Source: Allotamlana fucoidanivorans (GTDB lineage: Bacteria > Bacteroidota > Bacteroidia > Flavobacteriales > Flavobacteriaceae). Taken from it: DNA of 64,000 bases. Positions 18,479-27,281 of this stretch are shown piece by piece; positions within the stretch are counted from its first letter, which is position 1, and every line of letters begins with the position of its first letter. Position numbers and translations under genes: made by a program. The notes below the pieces were generated by a model. That model searched no databases and was not told the origin of the DNA. It saw nothing but the letters and a program-made list of their open reading frames with translations. The stretch covers positions 1,798,001 to 1,862,000 of the forward strand of contig NZ_CP074074.1 in NCBI RefSeq assembly GCF_045788535.1, read 5' to 3'.

Positions 18479-18850
18479 ATGAGAATCCCATCAAAATTAA
18501 ATAAAGGTATTAAGATTGTATTGTTTGTAATATTCATCATGTTTGCAGTGTTGCAGCTTAATGATCCCGATCCCGTTTTTTGGGTTATTATTTATGGAAC
18601 GGTGGCGGTTTTGTGTTTGATTTCAGGTTTAAAAAGTATATCTAAATTTATTTTATGGACGGCTTTAGTGGCGGTGTTGCTCTTATCTGTTAGATATTTT
18701 CCTTATGTAGTAGATTGGTGGCAAACAGACAACAGAAATGAGATTTTTGGAGAGATGGTTTATGAGAAGCCTTATTTAGAAGGATCTAGAGAATTTATTG
18801 GCTTAATTTTATCAGCCTTAGCTTTGTTGTATTTATTACGAAGTAAGTAA
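18479..18850 (+). CDS. TMEM220-family small membrane protein
   Basis: The 123-residue protein has three or four hydrophobic segments (about 12-25, 31-47, 54-70 and 104-120). It carries the family signature LQLNDPDPVFWVIIYG near residues 23-38, known from the TMEM220 family shared by bacteria and animals. Its molecular function is not established. It is a single gene between two minus-strand genes. Confidence 0.75.
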   Translation: MRIPSKLNKGIKIVLFVIFIMFAVLQLNDPDPVFWVIIYGTVAVLCLISGLKSISKFILWTALVAVLLLSVRYFPYVVDWWQTDNRNEIFGEMVYEKPYLEGSREFIGLILSALALLYLLRSK

Positions 18851-18903
18851 GATGTTAATAGGGGTGTAGTTTTTTAAAAAACGAAATATGTTACATTAGG
18901 CTT

Positions 18904-19626
18904 TTATCGGCCTAAGGCGTATGTTATGCCTCCTAGTATATGTTTTAGAAACATAGGGTCAGAAAAACTTTCATCGGTATGACCGAGACCCGTATAAAAT
19001 GCTGAGCCTCCAAGTGTTTTATGGTACCACGAAATGGGGTGAAAGTTGCCATTTTCACCACCTTCATAGCTATTTTCGTCTACTGTTAATAGTACATTAA
19101 TATGTTTACAGAAATCTTTGTAGTTATACCACTCATCAAATCGAGTCCATGTATTATCTAAAAAATGAGTGGCTTGATGTGTTTTGTTTAAAACATGAAG
19201 TGTCGCGTTTTGTTGTTTAGGGTGATTATTAAAACGAGCGCCAACTAGTTTGGTGTACCAATGAGATTGTGGTTCAGCTATGGGAGCAGCATGTATACCA
19301 ACGTAGCCGCCACCATTTTTTATAAACCTTTTAAATGTGTTAAGCTGCTTATGGTTAAAAACACGCCCCGTAGTACTTAGAAAAACGACAACAGAAGTGT
19401 TTTTTAGATTTGCAGTAAGTTCTTGAGCGTCTTCTGTAGCCTTAACTTTGAAATTATTATCTACACCTAATTTTTTTATACTTTCTATACCTGGCTCTAT
19501 GGAAGTGTGTCGGTATCCAGTAGTTTTTGAGAATATATAAACTAAGGGCTTCTTATCTTGGCTTAAAACGGTTAGTGAGGTTATAAGAAAACAAAAACTT
19601 AAAAAATGTATTAGGTGTATTTTCAT
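18904..19626 (-). CDS. Secreted ThuA-domain protein
   Basis: ThuA proteins have a class I glutamine-amidotransferase-like fold and are linked to trehalose and other disaccharide use, often next to Gfo/Idh oxidoreductases and TIM-barrel isomerases. Here the signal peptide begins at MKIHLIHFLSFCFL, so the start at 19626 is preferred over a longer frame whose first 20 residues overlap the preceding gene's tail. Visible family features are KTTGYRHTSIEPG near the N-terminus and GGGYVGIHAAP in the middle. It lies 13 bases after the remnant of the disrupted isomerase gene. Its enzymatic role is not known. Confidence 0.8.
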   Translation of the reverse strand: MKIHLIHFLSFCFLITSLTVLSQDKKPLVYIFSKTTGYRHTSIEPGIESIKKLGVDNNFKVKATEDAQELTANLKNTSVVVFLSTTGRVFNHKQLNTFKRFIKNGGGYVGIHAAPIAEPQSHWYTKLVGARFNNHPKQQNATLHVLNKTHQATHFLDNTWTRFDEWYNYKDFCKHINVLLTVDENSYEGGENGNFHPISWYHKTLGGSAFYTGLGHTDESFSDPMFLKHILGGITYALGR

Positions 19627-19639
19627 AAGTGTTTTGTTC

Positions 19640-19756
19640 TTAAAAACTAGATGTGTCTTTGTAAGCCTCAATGACAGCTTGTTCACCTGCTTTACCCGGC
19701 TTTGAGTTTTTGTGTTCCATGCCTAAGATACCTTGAAATCCTTTTGAATGAATATA
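19640..19756 (-). pseudogene. 3' fragment of a TIM-barrel isomerase gene cut by an IS element
   Basis: On the minus strand this stretch reads in frame YIHSKGFQGILGMEHKNS... to DTSSF and stop. That is the usual C-terminal end of hydroxypyruvate isomerase-like proteins. It has no start of its own. Joined to the fragment on the far side of the IS element, with one copy of the three-base duplication removed, the frame continues seamlessly as NIFKY-IHSKGFQG. Confidence 0.85.
19754..19756. repeat. Target-site duplication, left copy (ATA)
   Basis: ATA here and ATA at 20863-20865 flank the insertion. Three bases is within the usual 2-3 base duplication of IS30-family elements. Deleting the element plus one copy restores the reading frame of the interrupted gene. 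Confidence 0.7.
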
Positions 19757-19783
19757 GCTGAGTTCAACCCATAAGTGCAACAC
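19757..19783. repeat. IS30-family terminal inverted repeat, left
   Basis: Starts GCTGAGTTCAACCC and ends ATAAGTGCAACAC. The transposase stop codon lies inside this repeat. Confidence 0.8.
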
Positions 19784-20771
19784 ACTTATTATTTAGGACT
19801 TCAATAGGGTTATTATAATTAAACTTTCTAATAGGTCTGTAATTTAGTAATTTTTCAACTTCTTTTATTCTTTTGATTGATACTTCTCTAAGGTCTGTTT
19901 TCTTTGGAAAAAACCTTCTTATAACGCCTATTCTATTTTCTACTGTTCCTTTATCCTGAGAGGTATATGGTCTTGTAAAGTATGTTTTTACATTTAAGTC
20001 TTTCGCTATTTTATTGTGTTGTGCAAATTCTTTTCCATTATCAAAAGTTATGGTCTTTATCCAAGATGAGTTAAAGTTTGTGAGTCTTTTACTCATTTTT
20101 TGATAGACTTCATCTGCATTTTTACTACCCAGTTTTTCTATCATAGTTATCAATGTTGTTCTATCTGTCATTACTAATAACGCTGATTTGTGGTTGCTTC
20201 CCATCATTAAATCTACTTCTATATCTCCAATGCGAGAACGTTGGTTTACGACCTGGGGACGTTTATCTATGCCTACGCGCCCTGTTATTGCACCTCGTTT
20301 ATCCTTTACATTGTTCCTTTTTTGCCTTCTACCTGTATGGCGTAGGTGTTTGTAAAGGTTCTTGTAGCGTTTGTGTTTTCTATGATTGCTATGTTTTGCA
20401 GTCCATATCCATTTATAAATAGTCTCGTGACTCACGCAGGTTTCAGCTTCTTTAGCAAGTCTTTTAGCTATGAGTTCTGGGCTCCATTTCTCATATTCCA
20501 TTAATCCAGCAATACGTTCTTTAAGCTGATCTGTCAACGCTATAGACTTTGTTTTGGTACAATGCCTGTCATTTGTCTTTTGATGGGCGTGTTCTGGCAA
20601 GTATTTACCAGATGTTCGGCCTCTACTTGGTGTATTCCTCTTTAATTCTCGTGATATACTACTCTTATTAAAACCTATTGTTTTAGCTATTTGAGTAATA
20701 CTTATTCCTGCATCTAATAACGCAGAGATTTGATACCTTTGTGGTAAGGTCAATTGTTTATAATGTTTCAT
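19764..20771 (-). CDS. IS30-family DDE transposase
   Basis: The 335-residue protein has an N-terminal helix-turn-helix (about 12-45, SITQIAKTIGFNKSSISREL) and a C-terminal integrase-core domain. The DDE triad is readable as D187 (IEVDLMMG), D244 (ITFDNGKEF) and E278 (KGTVENRIG). The last two are 34 residues apart, as expected for DD(33)E enzymes of this family. It is full length and uninterrupted, so the element may still be active. Confidence 0.93.
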   Translation of the reverse strand: MKHYKQLTLPQRYQISALLDAGISITQIAKTIGFNKSSISRELKRNTPSRGRTSGKYLPEHAHQKTNDRHCTKTKSIALTDQLKERIAGLMEYEKWSPELIAKRLAKEAETCVSHETIYKWIWTAKHSNHRKHKRYKNLYKHLRHTGRRQKRNNVKDKRGAITGRVGIDKRPQVVNQRSRIGDIEVDLMMGSNHKSALLVMTDRTTLITMIEKLGSKNADEVYQKMSKRLTNFNSSWIKTITFDNGKEFAQHNKIAKDLNVKTYFTRPYTSQDKGTVENRIGVIRRFFPKKTDLREVSIKRIKEVEKLLNYRPIRKFNYNNPIEVLNNKCVALMG

Positions 20772-20796
20772 CCAAAACGAATATAAATATTGAGCC

Positions 20797-20828
20797 TAAA
20801 ATAGATGGGGCTAGCCCCATCTATTTTA
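20797..20828. terminator. Perfect 32-base palindrome upstream of the transposase
   Basis: Two 16-base arms meet without a spacer around GGGGCTAGCCCC and are flanked by A and T runs. It lies 25 bases before the transposase start. A hairpin here could stop transcription entering from the host gene or hide the transposase translation start. Function is inferred. Confidence 0.6.
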
Positions 20829-20835
20829 AATATTC

Positions 20836-20862
20836 GTGTTGCACTTATTAATTGAACTTAGA
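20836..20862. repeat. IS30-family terminal inverted repeat, right
   Basis: Reads GTGTTGCACTTAT followed by TAATTGAACTTAGA. It matches the left repeat in inverted orientation except for about five positions. Confidence 0.8.
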
Positions 20863-21675
20863 ATATTTAAAAATATTTTTAAAATTTATTTCTCCTGTTG
20901 TGGGTTCTGTCCTGCCTGGATTGTCTCCTATTTGAAAATATGCAATTTCATCCCAGCATTGTTCAATATTAGGAATCAGGTTGCCCTCCTGTATTTGTTG
21001 ATGATAAATATCAAACAATATTTTACAAGATGGTGAATTCACTGCTTTACAAATTTGGTAAGCTTGCGGACTTTTAGAGAGGAACTGCCCTGGATGAAGT
21101 CTGAAATTTAATGGTTCTAAAACCATAGTAATATCGTGTTGTTCAAGTAGGCTACAGGCTTGCTTTAAGGCTTCAATAACATGATGCGTTTGGTAGTCTA
21201 TGTGTTGTTTTAAGTCTAAATGGCCAGGAACAACCGTTATCCATTTGGCATTAACGCGTTTGGCAACTTCTATAGATTCTTTTATTTGTTTTAAAAAAGC
21301 ATCGCGTAATTCAATGTTTCCTGTAGTGAGTGTAGGTTGTTTCCAATTAATATCATGCGCTACAAAAACTCCCATTTTAATGTTTCTATCGGTCATAACT
21401 CTAACCATAGACTCTTGAAGCTGGATGGGTCTTTTTTTGATATTGTTGTCCTCGAAAGCCGTAAAACCCTGATCGGCTATAAAATGTAACTGATCTAGTG
21501 GGTCTTTGCCAGCGTGTTGTTCAAACATGCCTAAATGAGGCGCAAAGTTCATTTTGAATTTAGAATAGTGACTATTAAATGAAGAAGCAGAGTTGTTGGC
21601 TGTTACATGTTGAATGCCAATTCCTGCGAGGGTGGCTGCCAAGGTGCTTTTTTTTAAAAAGTATCGTCTCTTCAT
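20863..21675 (-). pseudogene. TIM-barrel sugar isomerase/epimerase, truncated by the IS element
   Basis: The surviving 5' part gives about 270 residues of a xylose-isomerase-like TIM-barrel protein related to hydroxypyruvate isomerase. It has an N-terminal Tat-like or secretion leader (KRRYFLKKSTLAATLAGIG). Metal-site segments are visible: VLEPLNF, ILFDIYHQQIQEG and the final IGDNPGRTEPTTGEINFKNIFKY. The reading frame runs 15 bases into the IS repeat before stopping (20848). The last roughly 40 residues, including the MEH motif that normally helps form the metal site, lie beyond the insertion. The enzyme is probably inactive. Its neighbours suggest a role in keto-sugar handling. Confidence 0.88.
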
Positions 21676-21687
21676 ATCAATAAATTT

Positions 21688-22491
21688 CTATAATTCAAGA
21701 ATTTCAATGTCCTTAAACTCTACAGGATGGCTTTCACTTTGAAGCGAAATATAACCACCAGTTACAGGTTGCCCTTCTTTTGCTTTCCAGAAATCTTCAT
21801 TGTAATCTACTTTTCCGCCGTATTGAGGTTTGTAATATTGCAAGACCAGTTCGTCATTAATGTAGTGCTTAATGATGGAATCTTTTCTAACTTCAATTTC
21901 AACACTTATCCATTGTTCTCCGTGATAGGTTTTAGAAGAAGAGCTAATACAATGTTCGGTTTGTAAAGCGCCCTGCATTTCAACATGGGTGCCTGGTGTA
22001 CATAAGTTGGCTGTTGAACGCTCATCAACGCCATTGCCACCTAGCAATTGAACCTCAATGGAAACAGGGAAGTTTTGTTCTAGCCCAATGTTTTTTGGGT
22101 TTTCACAGTGAATCATAATCCCACTATTTCTATTGGCCCACGCGGCACCATCTGATAATTGTTTGCCTGTAAATCTATATTTCATTCTAAAGCGGTAGTT
22201 TGAAAAAGGCTTCTTATAGTAAATATGTCCAAATGCATTATTAAAGGTATCTTTATAGCTTTTATAATTTACTTTTAACACGCCATTTTCAGCAATAAAC
22301 GTATTGTTGTAGTTCTCACCCACAGGGTGTCCTTTTATTTTTACAATCCAATCGTTTAAATCTTTGCCATTGAATAGTTTTACCCAGCTTTCAGATTTTG
22401 AGATAGGGATTTCTGCTTTTTTATGCTGTTTACAGGAAATTATTAAAGCGATAAAAAGTATAGGTATTAGTTGTTTACATCGTGTTATCAT
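21688..22491 (-). CDS. DUF1080 lipoprotein (3-keto-disaccharide hydrolase-like)
   Basis: The 267-residue protein has a lipoprotein signal with C20 in ALIISCKQ. A concanavalin-like DUF1080 domain fills the rest (WVKLFNGKDLNDW near 37-49, then RNSGIMIHCENP and VEVQLLGGNG). DUF1080 proteins have been linked to hydrolysis or elimination of 3-keto-glycosides produced by GMC-type sugar dehydrogenases. That fits the two dehydrogenase modules directly upstream. It lies 12 bases after the isomerase gene's start region, in the same transcription direction. Confidence 0.85.
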   Translation of the reverse strand: MITRCKQLIPILFIALIISCKQHKKAEIPISKSESWVKLFNGKDLNDWIVKIKGHPVGENYNNTFIAENGVLKVNYKSYKDTFNNAFGHIYYKKPFSNYRFRMKYRFTGKQLSDGAAWANRNSGIMIHCENPKNIGLEQNFPVSIEVQLLGGNGVDERSTANLCTPGTHVEMQGALQTEHCISSSSKTYHGEQWISVEIEVRKDSIIKHYINDELVLQYYKPQYGGKVDYNEDFWKAKEGQPVTGGYISLQSESHPVEFKDIEILEL

Positions 22492-22515
22492 TAAAATTAT
22501 GTTTTTGTAGTTATG

Positions 22516-23104
22516 TTATAAAGACCAGGCTTTACCTCTCGTGGCTTCTTCAACAGAGATACAGCCTTTTTGGGAGGCTGGAATAGGGTCATAGGCTAAA
22601 ACATTTTTCTCCAATTACTTCACTGGTTTTAAAAGCCCATACAGCTTGGTTTCTTAAGTTTACTAAAGCTTTGTAGGTTATGTCTTTATCTTTCTTAAAT
22701 TGCTGTTGCTCTTTTTTTGAGGTTTTTAAATAGCGTTTAAGTAAGTCATCATAATCCTCGTTTTTTAACTTACTAACGCCAGATTCTGTAATAGGTAAGG
22801 CTTTTAAAATACTTTGAATTTCAATTCGATATTGAGCAGCTTGCTCTTGATCATAAACCTTATAAGCATATAAATCTATAAATTCTGGTACATTAACATC
22901 AAGAGCTCCGGGAGTTTTTTCTGTTTTAGGTAACATGAGATCGATGAGATTTTTTATAACAAGGCCTTCATCTGTATCAAAGAATATGGGTTTCCATTGG
23001 TTTTCTTTTGTTTGGCAACTTTGTAGTATGCTAAAAGCACTGGGAATTGTTGCGGTATAACCTAAGGTTAAACCAATATTTTTTATAGCGTCACGTCTAT
23101 TCAT
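22516..23104 (-). pseudogene. Gluconate 2-dehydrogenase subunit 3-like protein, frameshifted near its C-terminus
   Basis: The frame called from 23104 ends early as SEVIGEKCFSL. The next frame downstream then reads LAYDPIPASQ...GCISVEEATRGKAWSL and stops at 22516. This matches the end of the paralogue at 24797-25426 (LAYDPVPGNYLGCIPLEEATQGKTWSL when split into its parts). One extra base in a run of five A (plus-strand T run 22604-22608) explains the shift. The N-terminus has a twin-arginine signal (NRRDAIKN) and lipobox-like cysteine C30. The partner subunit is the GMC oxidoreductase that overlaps its start by eight bases. A sequencing error is possible. Confidence 0.75.
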
Positions 23105-24788
23105 TTTTTAAGGCTTTAAATTGTTTGATAGCATGATGGGCAGCTCTCGCTGTAAGTGCCATATAAGTCAACGACGGATTTTGACATCCTGAAGAGGTCA
23201 TACAAGCGCCATCTGTAACATAAACATTTGGAACCGAATGAATTTGATTGTTTTTGTTTAACACAGATGTTTTAGGATTGTGCCCCATTCTAGCGGTGCC
23301 CATTTCATGAATACCAATACCAGGAGCTTTCGGCGTATCTCGAGTATTGATATTTTTGAACCCTGCTTTTTCTAACATATCTACGGCCTGGTTAACCATA
23401 TCTTTCCTCATGGTATATTCATTTTCTTTCCATTCGGCATCGAAGGTTATGGTTGGTAATCCCCATTGATCTAATTTATTATAATCTAAAGTCATTTTAT
23501 TGTCGTGATAGGGCAAACATTCGCCAAACCCTCCCATGCCCAATCTCCATTCACCGGGTTTAAGAATTTCTTCTTTGAACTCCGCTCCATAAGCTAATTC
23601 AGCAACGTATTCAGAAAAACTCCCTCGACTAGCTCTACCTTGATAACCATATCCTCTTAAAAAGTCTTTTTGTTTACTGGCGTTGTCACCAAGATTTCTA
23701 AATCTAGGAATGTAAAAACCATTAGGGCGTCTGCCTTTATAGTAAAACGCATCAAAATCCTCAATAGACCCTGAAGCGCCCGCTCCAAGATGATGATCCA
23801 TAATGTTATGTCCTAATTCTCCTGAATCATTTCCAAGACCATCAGGGAATCTATCTGATTTTGATTGCAATAAAATACTAGCCGAAGCCATAGCAGAAGC
23901 ACAACAAAAAATGATATCCGCCTTGAATTCAAGTTTTTCTTTAGTTTGTGCATCAATTATTTTAACGCCAGTGGCCTTTTTTTTGTTGGCATCATAGATG
24001 ATTTCATACGCAATAGAATGCGGTCTGAGTGTCATGTTTCCTGTACGTTGCGCTGCTGGTAAAGTAGAGGCATTGCTGCTAAAATATCCGCCGTAAGGAC
24101 AGCCGCGAATGCATCTGTTTCTAAATTGACATTTTCCCCGGCCTTCATGAAGTTTATTACTGGTAGTATTAGCTGTCCTTCCAATGGTTAAAACGCGGCC
24201 ATGATTTTTTGACATTTGTTCCTTTAAGTGAAGCTCCACACAATTGAGTTCCATGGGAGGTTCAAAAATACCGTCAGGAAGTTGTGGTAATCCTAAGGCT
24301 TCTCCACTTACTCCAATATATGTTTCAACATAATCATACCACGGGGCTATGTCTTTATATCTTATAGGCCAATCAACACCATGGCCATCGGTGATGTTGG
24401 CTTCAAAATCTAAATCACTTAGCCTGTAGCTTTGTCTGCCCCAGGTAATTGATCGGCCCCCAACATGATAACCGCGCATCCAATCAAAGCGTTTCGTTTC
24501 ATTATAAGGATGATCAATATCGTCAACAAACCAATGTCTGCTTTCATTTTTTATGGTATAACCCGTTCTACCTTGTTTTAGTTGTCTGGCTTTTTCTTCG
24601 GGGGTTGTTGCGCCTCTCAGTTCTTGATCCCAGGGGTCTAAGTTCATGGTAGGGTAATCTGCTACATGGTTTATCATTCTTCCGCGTTCCAGAACTAAAG
24701 TTTTGAGTCCGTTTTCACATAATTCTTTAGCAGCCCAGCCACCTGTTATGCCTGTGCCTATTACAATGGCATCGTAAGTTTCTCTCAT
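23097..24788 (-). CDS. GMC-family sugar dehydrogenase (copy 2)
   Basis: The 563-residue flavoprotein has the FAD-binding Rossmann motif GTGITGGWAAKELCENG near residues 11-27, the GGRSITWGRQSYR segment and the C-terminal GMC block (HEMGTARMG, then NVYVTDGACMTSSGCQNPS). It also carries a cysteine cluster CQFRNRCIRGCP (C-x5-C-x3-C). No signal peptide is visible, so export probably occurs with the Tat-bearing small subunit. By family, it oxidises a sugar or glycoside, possibly at C3. The plus-direction neighbour copy at 25431-27155 is clearly paralogous, so this is half of a tandem duplication. Confidence 0.88.
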   Translation of the reverse strand: MRETYDAIVIGTGITGGWAAKELCENGLKTLVLERGRMINHVADYPTMNLDPWDQELRGATTPEEKARQLKQGRTGYTIKNESRHWFVDDIDHPYNETKRFDWMRGYHVGGRSITWGRQSYRLSDLDFEANITDGHGVDWPIRYKDIAPWYDYVETYIGVSGEALGLPQLPDGIFEPPMELNCVELHLKEQMSKNHGRVLTIGRTANTTSNKLHEGRGKCQFRNRCIRGCPYGGYFSSNASTLPAAQRTGNMTLRPHSIAYEIIYDANKKKATGVKIIDAQTKEKLEFKADIIFCCASAMASASILLQSKSDRFPDGLGNDSGELGHNIMDHHLGAGASGSIEDFDAFYYKGRRPNGFYIPRFRNLGDNASKQKDFLRGYGYQGRASRGSFSEYVAELAYGAEFKEEILKPGEWRLGMGGFGECLPYHDNKMTLDYNKLDQWGLPTITFDAEWKENEYTMRKDMVNQAVDMLEKAGFKNINTRDTPKAPGIGIHEMGTARMGHNPKTSVLNKNNQIHSVPNVYVTDGACMTSSGCQNPSLTYMALTARAAHHAIKQFKALKNE

Positions 24789-24796
24789 AATTTAAT

Positions 24797-25426
24797 TTAT
24801 AAAGACCACGTTTTTCCTTGTGTTGCTTCTTCAAGAGGGATGCAACCTAAATAATTACCTGGAACAGGATCATAGGCTAAAATCGTTTCACCAACTTCTT
24901 CTGATGTACAGTAACCAAAAATGGCATAATATCTTACTGAAAATAAAAATTTGTACACGTGAAAAGGTTCTAATTCATCTTTAGGAATATGGTTTAATTT
25001 TTGATTTTGTCTTTTAATAATGGTCTGCTTATCTGTTTCAGAACGGTTAAAATATATATCTAAAAGGTGATTGAAATCTTCTTTTGTTCCTGAAGCAACT
25101 GGTTTGTTAAATGTTTTAGTAAATACATGCGAAAAATAAGTTGCACCTTTTTTAAATATATCTTGATTTTGCTTTAATTCAATGTCGTGATACATCATGT
25201 CTAAAAACTGAGGAACATTAACATCTAAAGCGCCTAAAGTGTCTGTTTTTGGAATAAATAGATTGGACAAATGAGTGACAATATGCTTTTCCTCTGCAGA
25301 CAGAAATAAAGGTTCCCATGTTTCTGTTTTGTCCTGGCATGATACCAAAATATGCATTATAGTAGGTGTTGCAGCTGCAACACCCAAACCTTTAGCTAAG
25401 TTTTTTATTGCTGTTCTTCTATCCAT
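24797..25426 (-). CDS. Gluconate 2-dehydrogenase subunit 3-like protein (intact copy)
   Basis: Subunit-3 proteins accompany GMC dehydrogenases and supply the Tat signal for export of the complex. Starting at MDRRTAIKN gives 209 residues with the twin arginines at positions 3-4. This start lies four bases after the stop of the preceding dehydrogenase gene, so it is preferred over a start 42 bases upstream. The C-terminal motif GCIPLEEATQGKTWSL is the same one found out of frame in its paralogue. It probably pairs with the 574-residue GMC protein. Confidence 0.85.
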   Translation of the reverse strand: MDRRTAIKNLAKGLGVAAATPTIMHILVSCQDKTETWEPLFLSAEEKHIVTHLSNLFIPKTDTLGALDVNVPQFLDMMYHDIELKQNQDIFKKGATYFSHVFTKTFNKPVASGTKEDFNHLLDIYFNRSETDKQTIIKRQNQKLNHIPKDELEPFHVYKFLFSVRYYAIFGYCTSEEVGETILAYDPVPGNYLGCIPLEEATQGKTWSL

Positions 25427-25430
25427 GCCA

Positions 25431-27155
25431 TTAGCTGTCTTTATTCTTTTTAAATGTTTTGGCCGCATGATTGGCAGCTCTGGCTGTAAAAGCCATGTAG
25501 GTAAGCGATGGGTTTTGACAAGCTGAAGAGGTCATAAACGAACCGTCTGTGACATATACATTGGGGACTGAGTGAATTTGATTGTATTTGTTGAGAACAG
25601 ATGTTTTAGGATCATATCCCATTCTAGCCGTTCCCATTTCATGAATGCAAGCTCCTGGTATGGCTTTTCCTATGTAGCCTTTTACATTTTTATAACCAGC
25701 TGCTTTTAACATGGCAATGGCCTGGTCTCTCATATCTTCTCGCATTTTTATTTCATTTTCTTTGATTTCGGCATCAAAGGTTACCGTTGGCAATCCCCAT
25801 TGGTCAGGCTTGTCATAGTTTAGCGTTATTTTGTTGTCATGATATGGCAGGCATTCACCAAAACCTCCCATACCAATGCGCCATGGGCCAGGTTTTAAAA
25901 TGTCATCTTTTAAATTTTTGCCGTAACTTAATTCAGAGACAGCATGCTGCCAATTGGTTCGGCTTGCTCCACCTTGATATCCGTAGCCTCTAAGAAAGTT
26001 TTTTTGTTTTGTTTTATCATCACCAAGATTTCTAAATCTAGGAATATAAAAGCCATTTGGACGCCGCCCTTTATAATATTTATCTGAAAACCCATCTACT
26101 TCGGCTTGTGCGCCCACTGCGTAGTGGTGATCCATAAGATTATGACCTAATTCACCCGAATCATTTCCCAGTCCGTTGGGGAAACGTTTTGATTTTGATT
26201 GCATCAAAATACTAGTAGAAGCAATTGTTGAAGCACAGCAAAAAATGATATCGGCCTTAAAAAATAGGTTTTCATTCGTTTCTGCATCAATAACTTTTAC
26301 GCCTGTCGCTTTTTTTAATTTCTCGTCATAAACAATTTCATAAGCAATAGAATGAGGTCTTAAATGCATGTTTCCGGTGCGTTCTGCTGCTGGTAGGGTA
26401 CAAGAGTTGCTGCTGAAATATCCTCCAAAGGGACAGCCTCGCATGCATCTATTTCGGTATTGACACTTACTTCGCCCTTCGTGATGTTTGTTGCCCGTAA
26501 TATGGGCCGCCCTTCCTATGGTTAAAAGTCTATCATCAAAATTTTCAGAAATCTTATCTTTTAAATCTGTTTCAACACAGTTCAGTTCCATAGGAGGTTC
26601 TAGTTTTCCGTCTGGAAGATGAGGTAAGCCCAGATTCTCACCTGAAACGCCAATAAATTCTTCAACCTTATCATACCAAGGGGCAATGTCTTTGTAGCGC
26701 ACGGGCCAATCAACCCCATGTCCATCTTTTTTATTTGCCTCAAAATCCAGATCGCTCAATCTATACGATTGCTTGCCCCACATGATAGAGCGTCCGCCAA
26801 CATGATAGCCTCTTAGCCAAAGGTATTCTTTGGTTTCGTTGTATGGGTGTTTTAAGTCATCAACAAACCAGTGCTTTGTATCGGGACGCGTTAGCCCACC
26901 ATTCCATAGTTGACTTTGTTTGTGTTGGTTCTTTAATGCGTCAGGATGCTGTCTTTCACGGTGTTTAAAATCCCATGGATCCATGTGCATGGTTGGGTAG
27001 TCTTCAATATGTTTTACCATACGTCCGCGCTCTAAAACCAAAGTTTTTAGTCCGTTTTCACAAAGTTCTTTGGCAGCCCAACCGCCACTAATTCCAGTAC
27101 CAATAACAATGGCGTCATATGTTTCAGGATTTTCCGTAATGGGTTTATTAATCAT
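25431..27155 (-). CDS. GMC-family sugar dehydrogenase (copy 1)
   Basis: The 574-residue protein is closely similar over its whole length to the neighbouring GMC protein. It has the FAD motif GTGISGGWAAKELCENG near 18-34, GGRSIMWGKQSYR, the cysteine cluster CQYRNRCMRGCP and the C-terminal HEMGTARMGYDPKTSVLN region. It is the first gene of the leftward cluster and is divergent from the AraC-type regulator across 126 bases. Expected role: membrane- or periplasm-associated oxidation of a glycoside with electron transfer to the respiratory chain. The cytochrome partner known in LacABC-type systems is not encoded nearby. Confidence 0.88.
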   Translation of the reverse strand: MINKPITENPETYDAIVIGTGISGGWAAKELCENGLKTLVLERGRMVKHIEDYPTMHMDPWDFKHRERQHPDALKNQHKQSQLWNGGLTRPDTKHWFVDDLKHPYNETKEYLWLRGYHVGGRSIMWGKQSYRLSDLDFEANKKDGHGVDWPVRYKDIAPWYDKVEEFIGVSGENLGLPHLPDGKLEPPMELNCVETDLKDKISENFDDRLLTIGRAAHITGNKHHEGRSKCQYRNRCMRGCPFGGYFSSNSCTLPAAERTGNMHLRPHSIAYEIVYDEKLKKATGVKVIDAETNENLFFKADIIFCCASTIASTSILMQSKSKRFPNGLGNDSGELGHNLMDHHYAVGAQAEVDGFSDKYYKGRRPNGFYIPRFRNLGDDKTKQKNFLRGYGYQGGASRTNWQHAVSELSYGKNLKDDILKPGPWRIGMGGFGECLPYHDNKITLNYDKPDQWGLPTVTFDAEIKENEIKMREDMRDQAIAMLKAAGYKNVKGYIGKAIPGACIHEMGTARMGYDPKTSVLNKYNQIHSVPNVYVTDGSFMTSSACQNPSLTYMAFTARAANHAAKTFKKNKDS

Positions 27156-27281
27156 TTAAATAGTCTATAATTTAGTAATATTTAGTTAGTAAAATTGTTA
27201 AAATATCATAAAACAATAAATACTTTTATAGTAAACGGAAAAATAGCTATTTTGCAGAGATAAAGTGTTTAAAATATTTCA

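Larger units (their letters stand above)
19757..20862 (-). mobile_element. IS30-family insertion sequence (about 1.1 kb)
   Basis: The element contains one transposase gene and is bounded by imperfect 27-base inverted repeats (about 22 of 27 match). The innermost 13 bases, ATAAGTGCAACAC, are identical at both ends. The left end is 19757-19783 and the right end 20836-20862. Its size and short target duplication fit the IS30 family. It sits inside a sugar-isomerase-like gene and looks complete, with an intact transposase. Confidence 0.88.

Noticed and set aside
19627..19686. Longer N-terminus for the ThuA protein.
   Set aside because: It would place 20 charged residues before a normal signal peptide, and it overlaps the tail of the disrupted isomerase gene in another frame.
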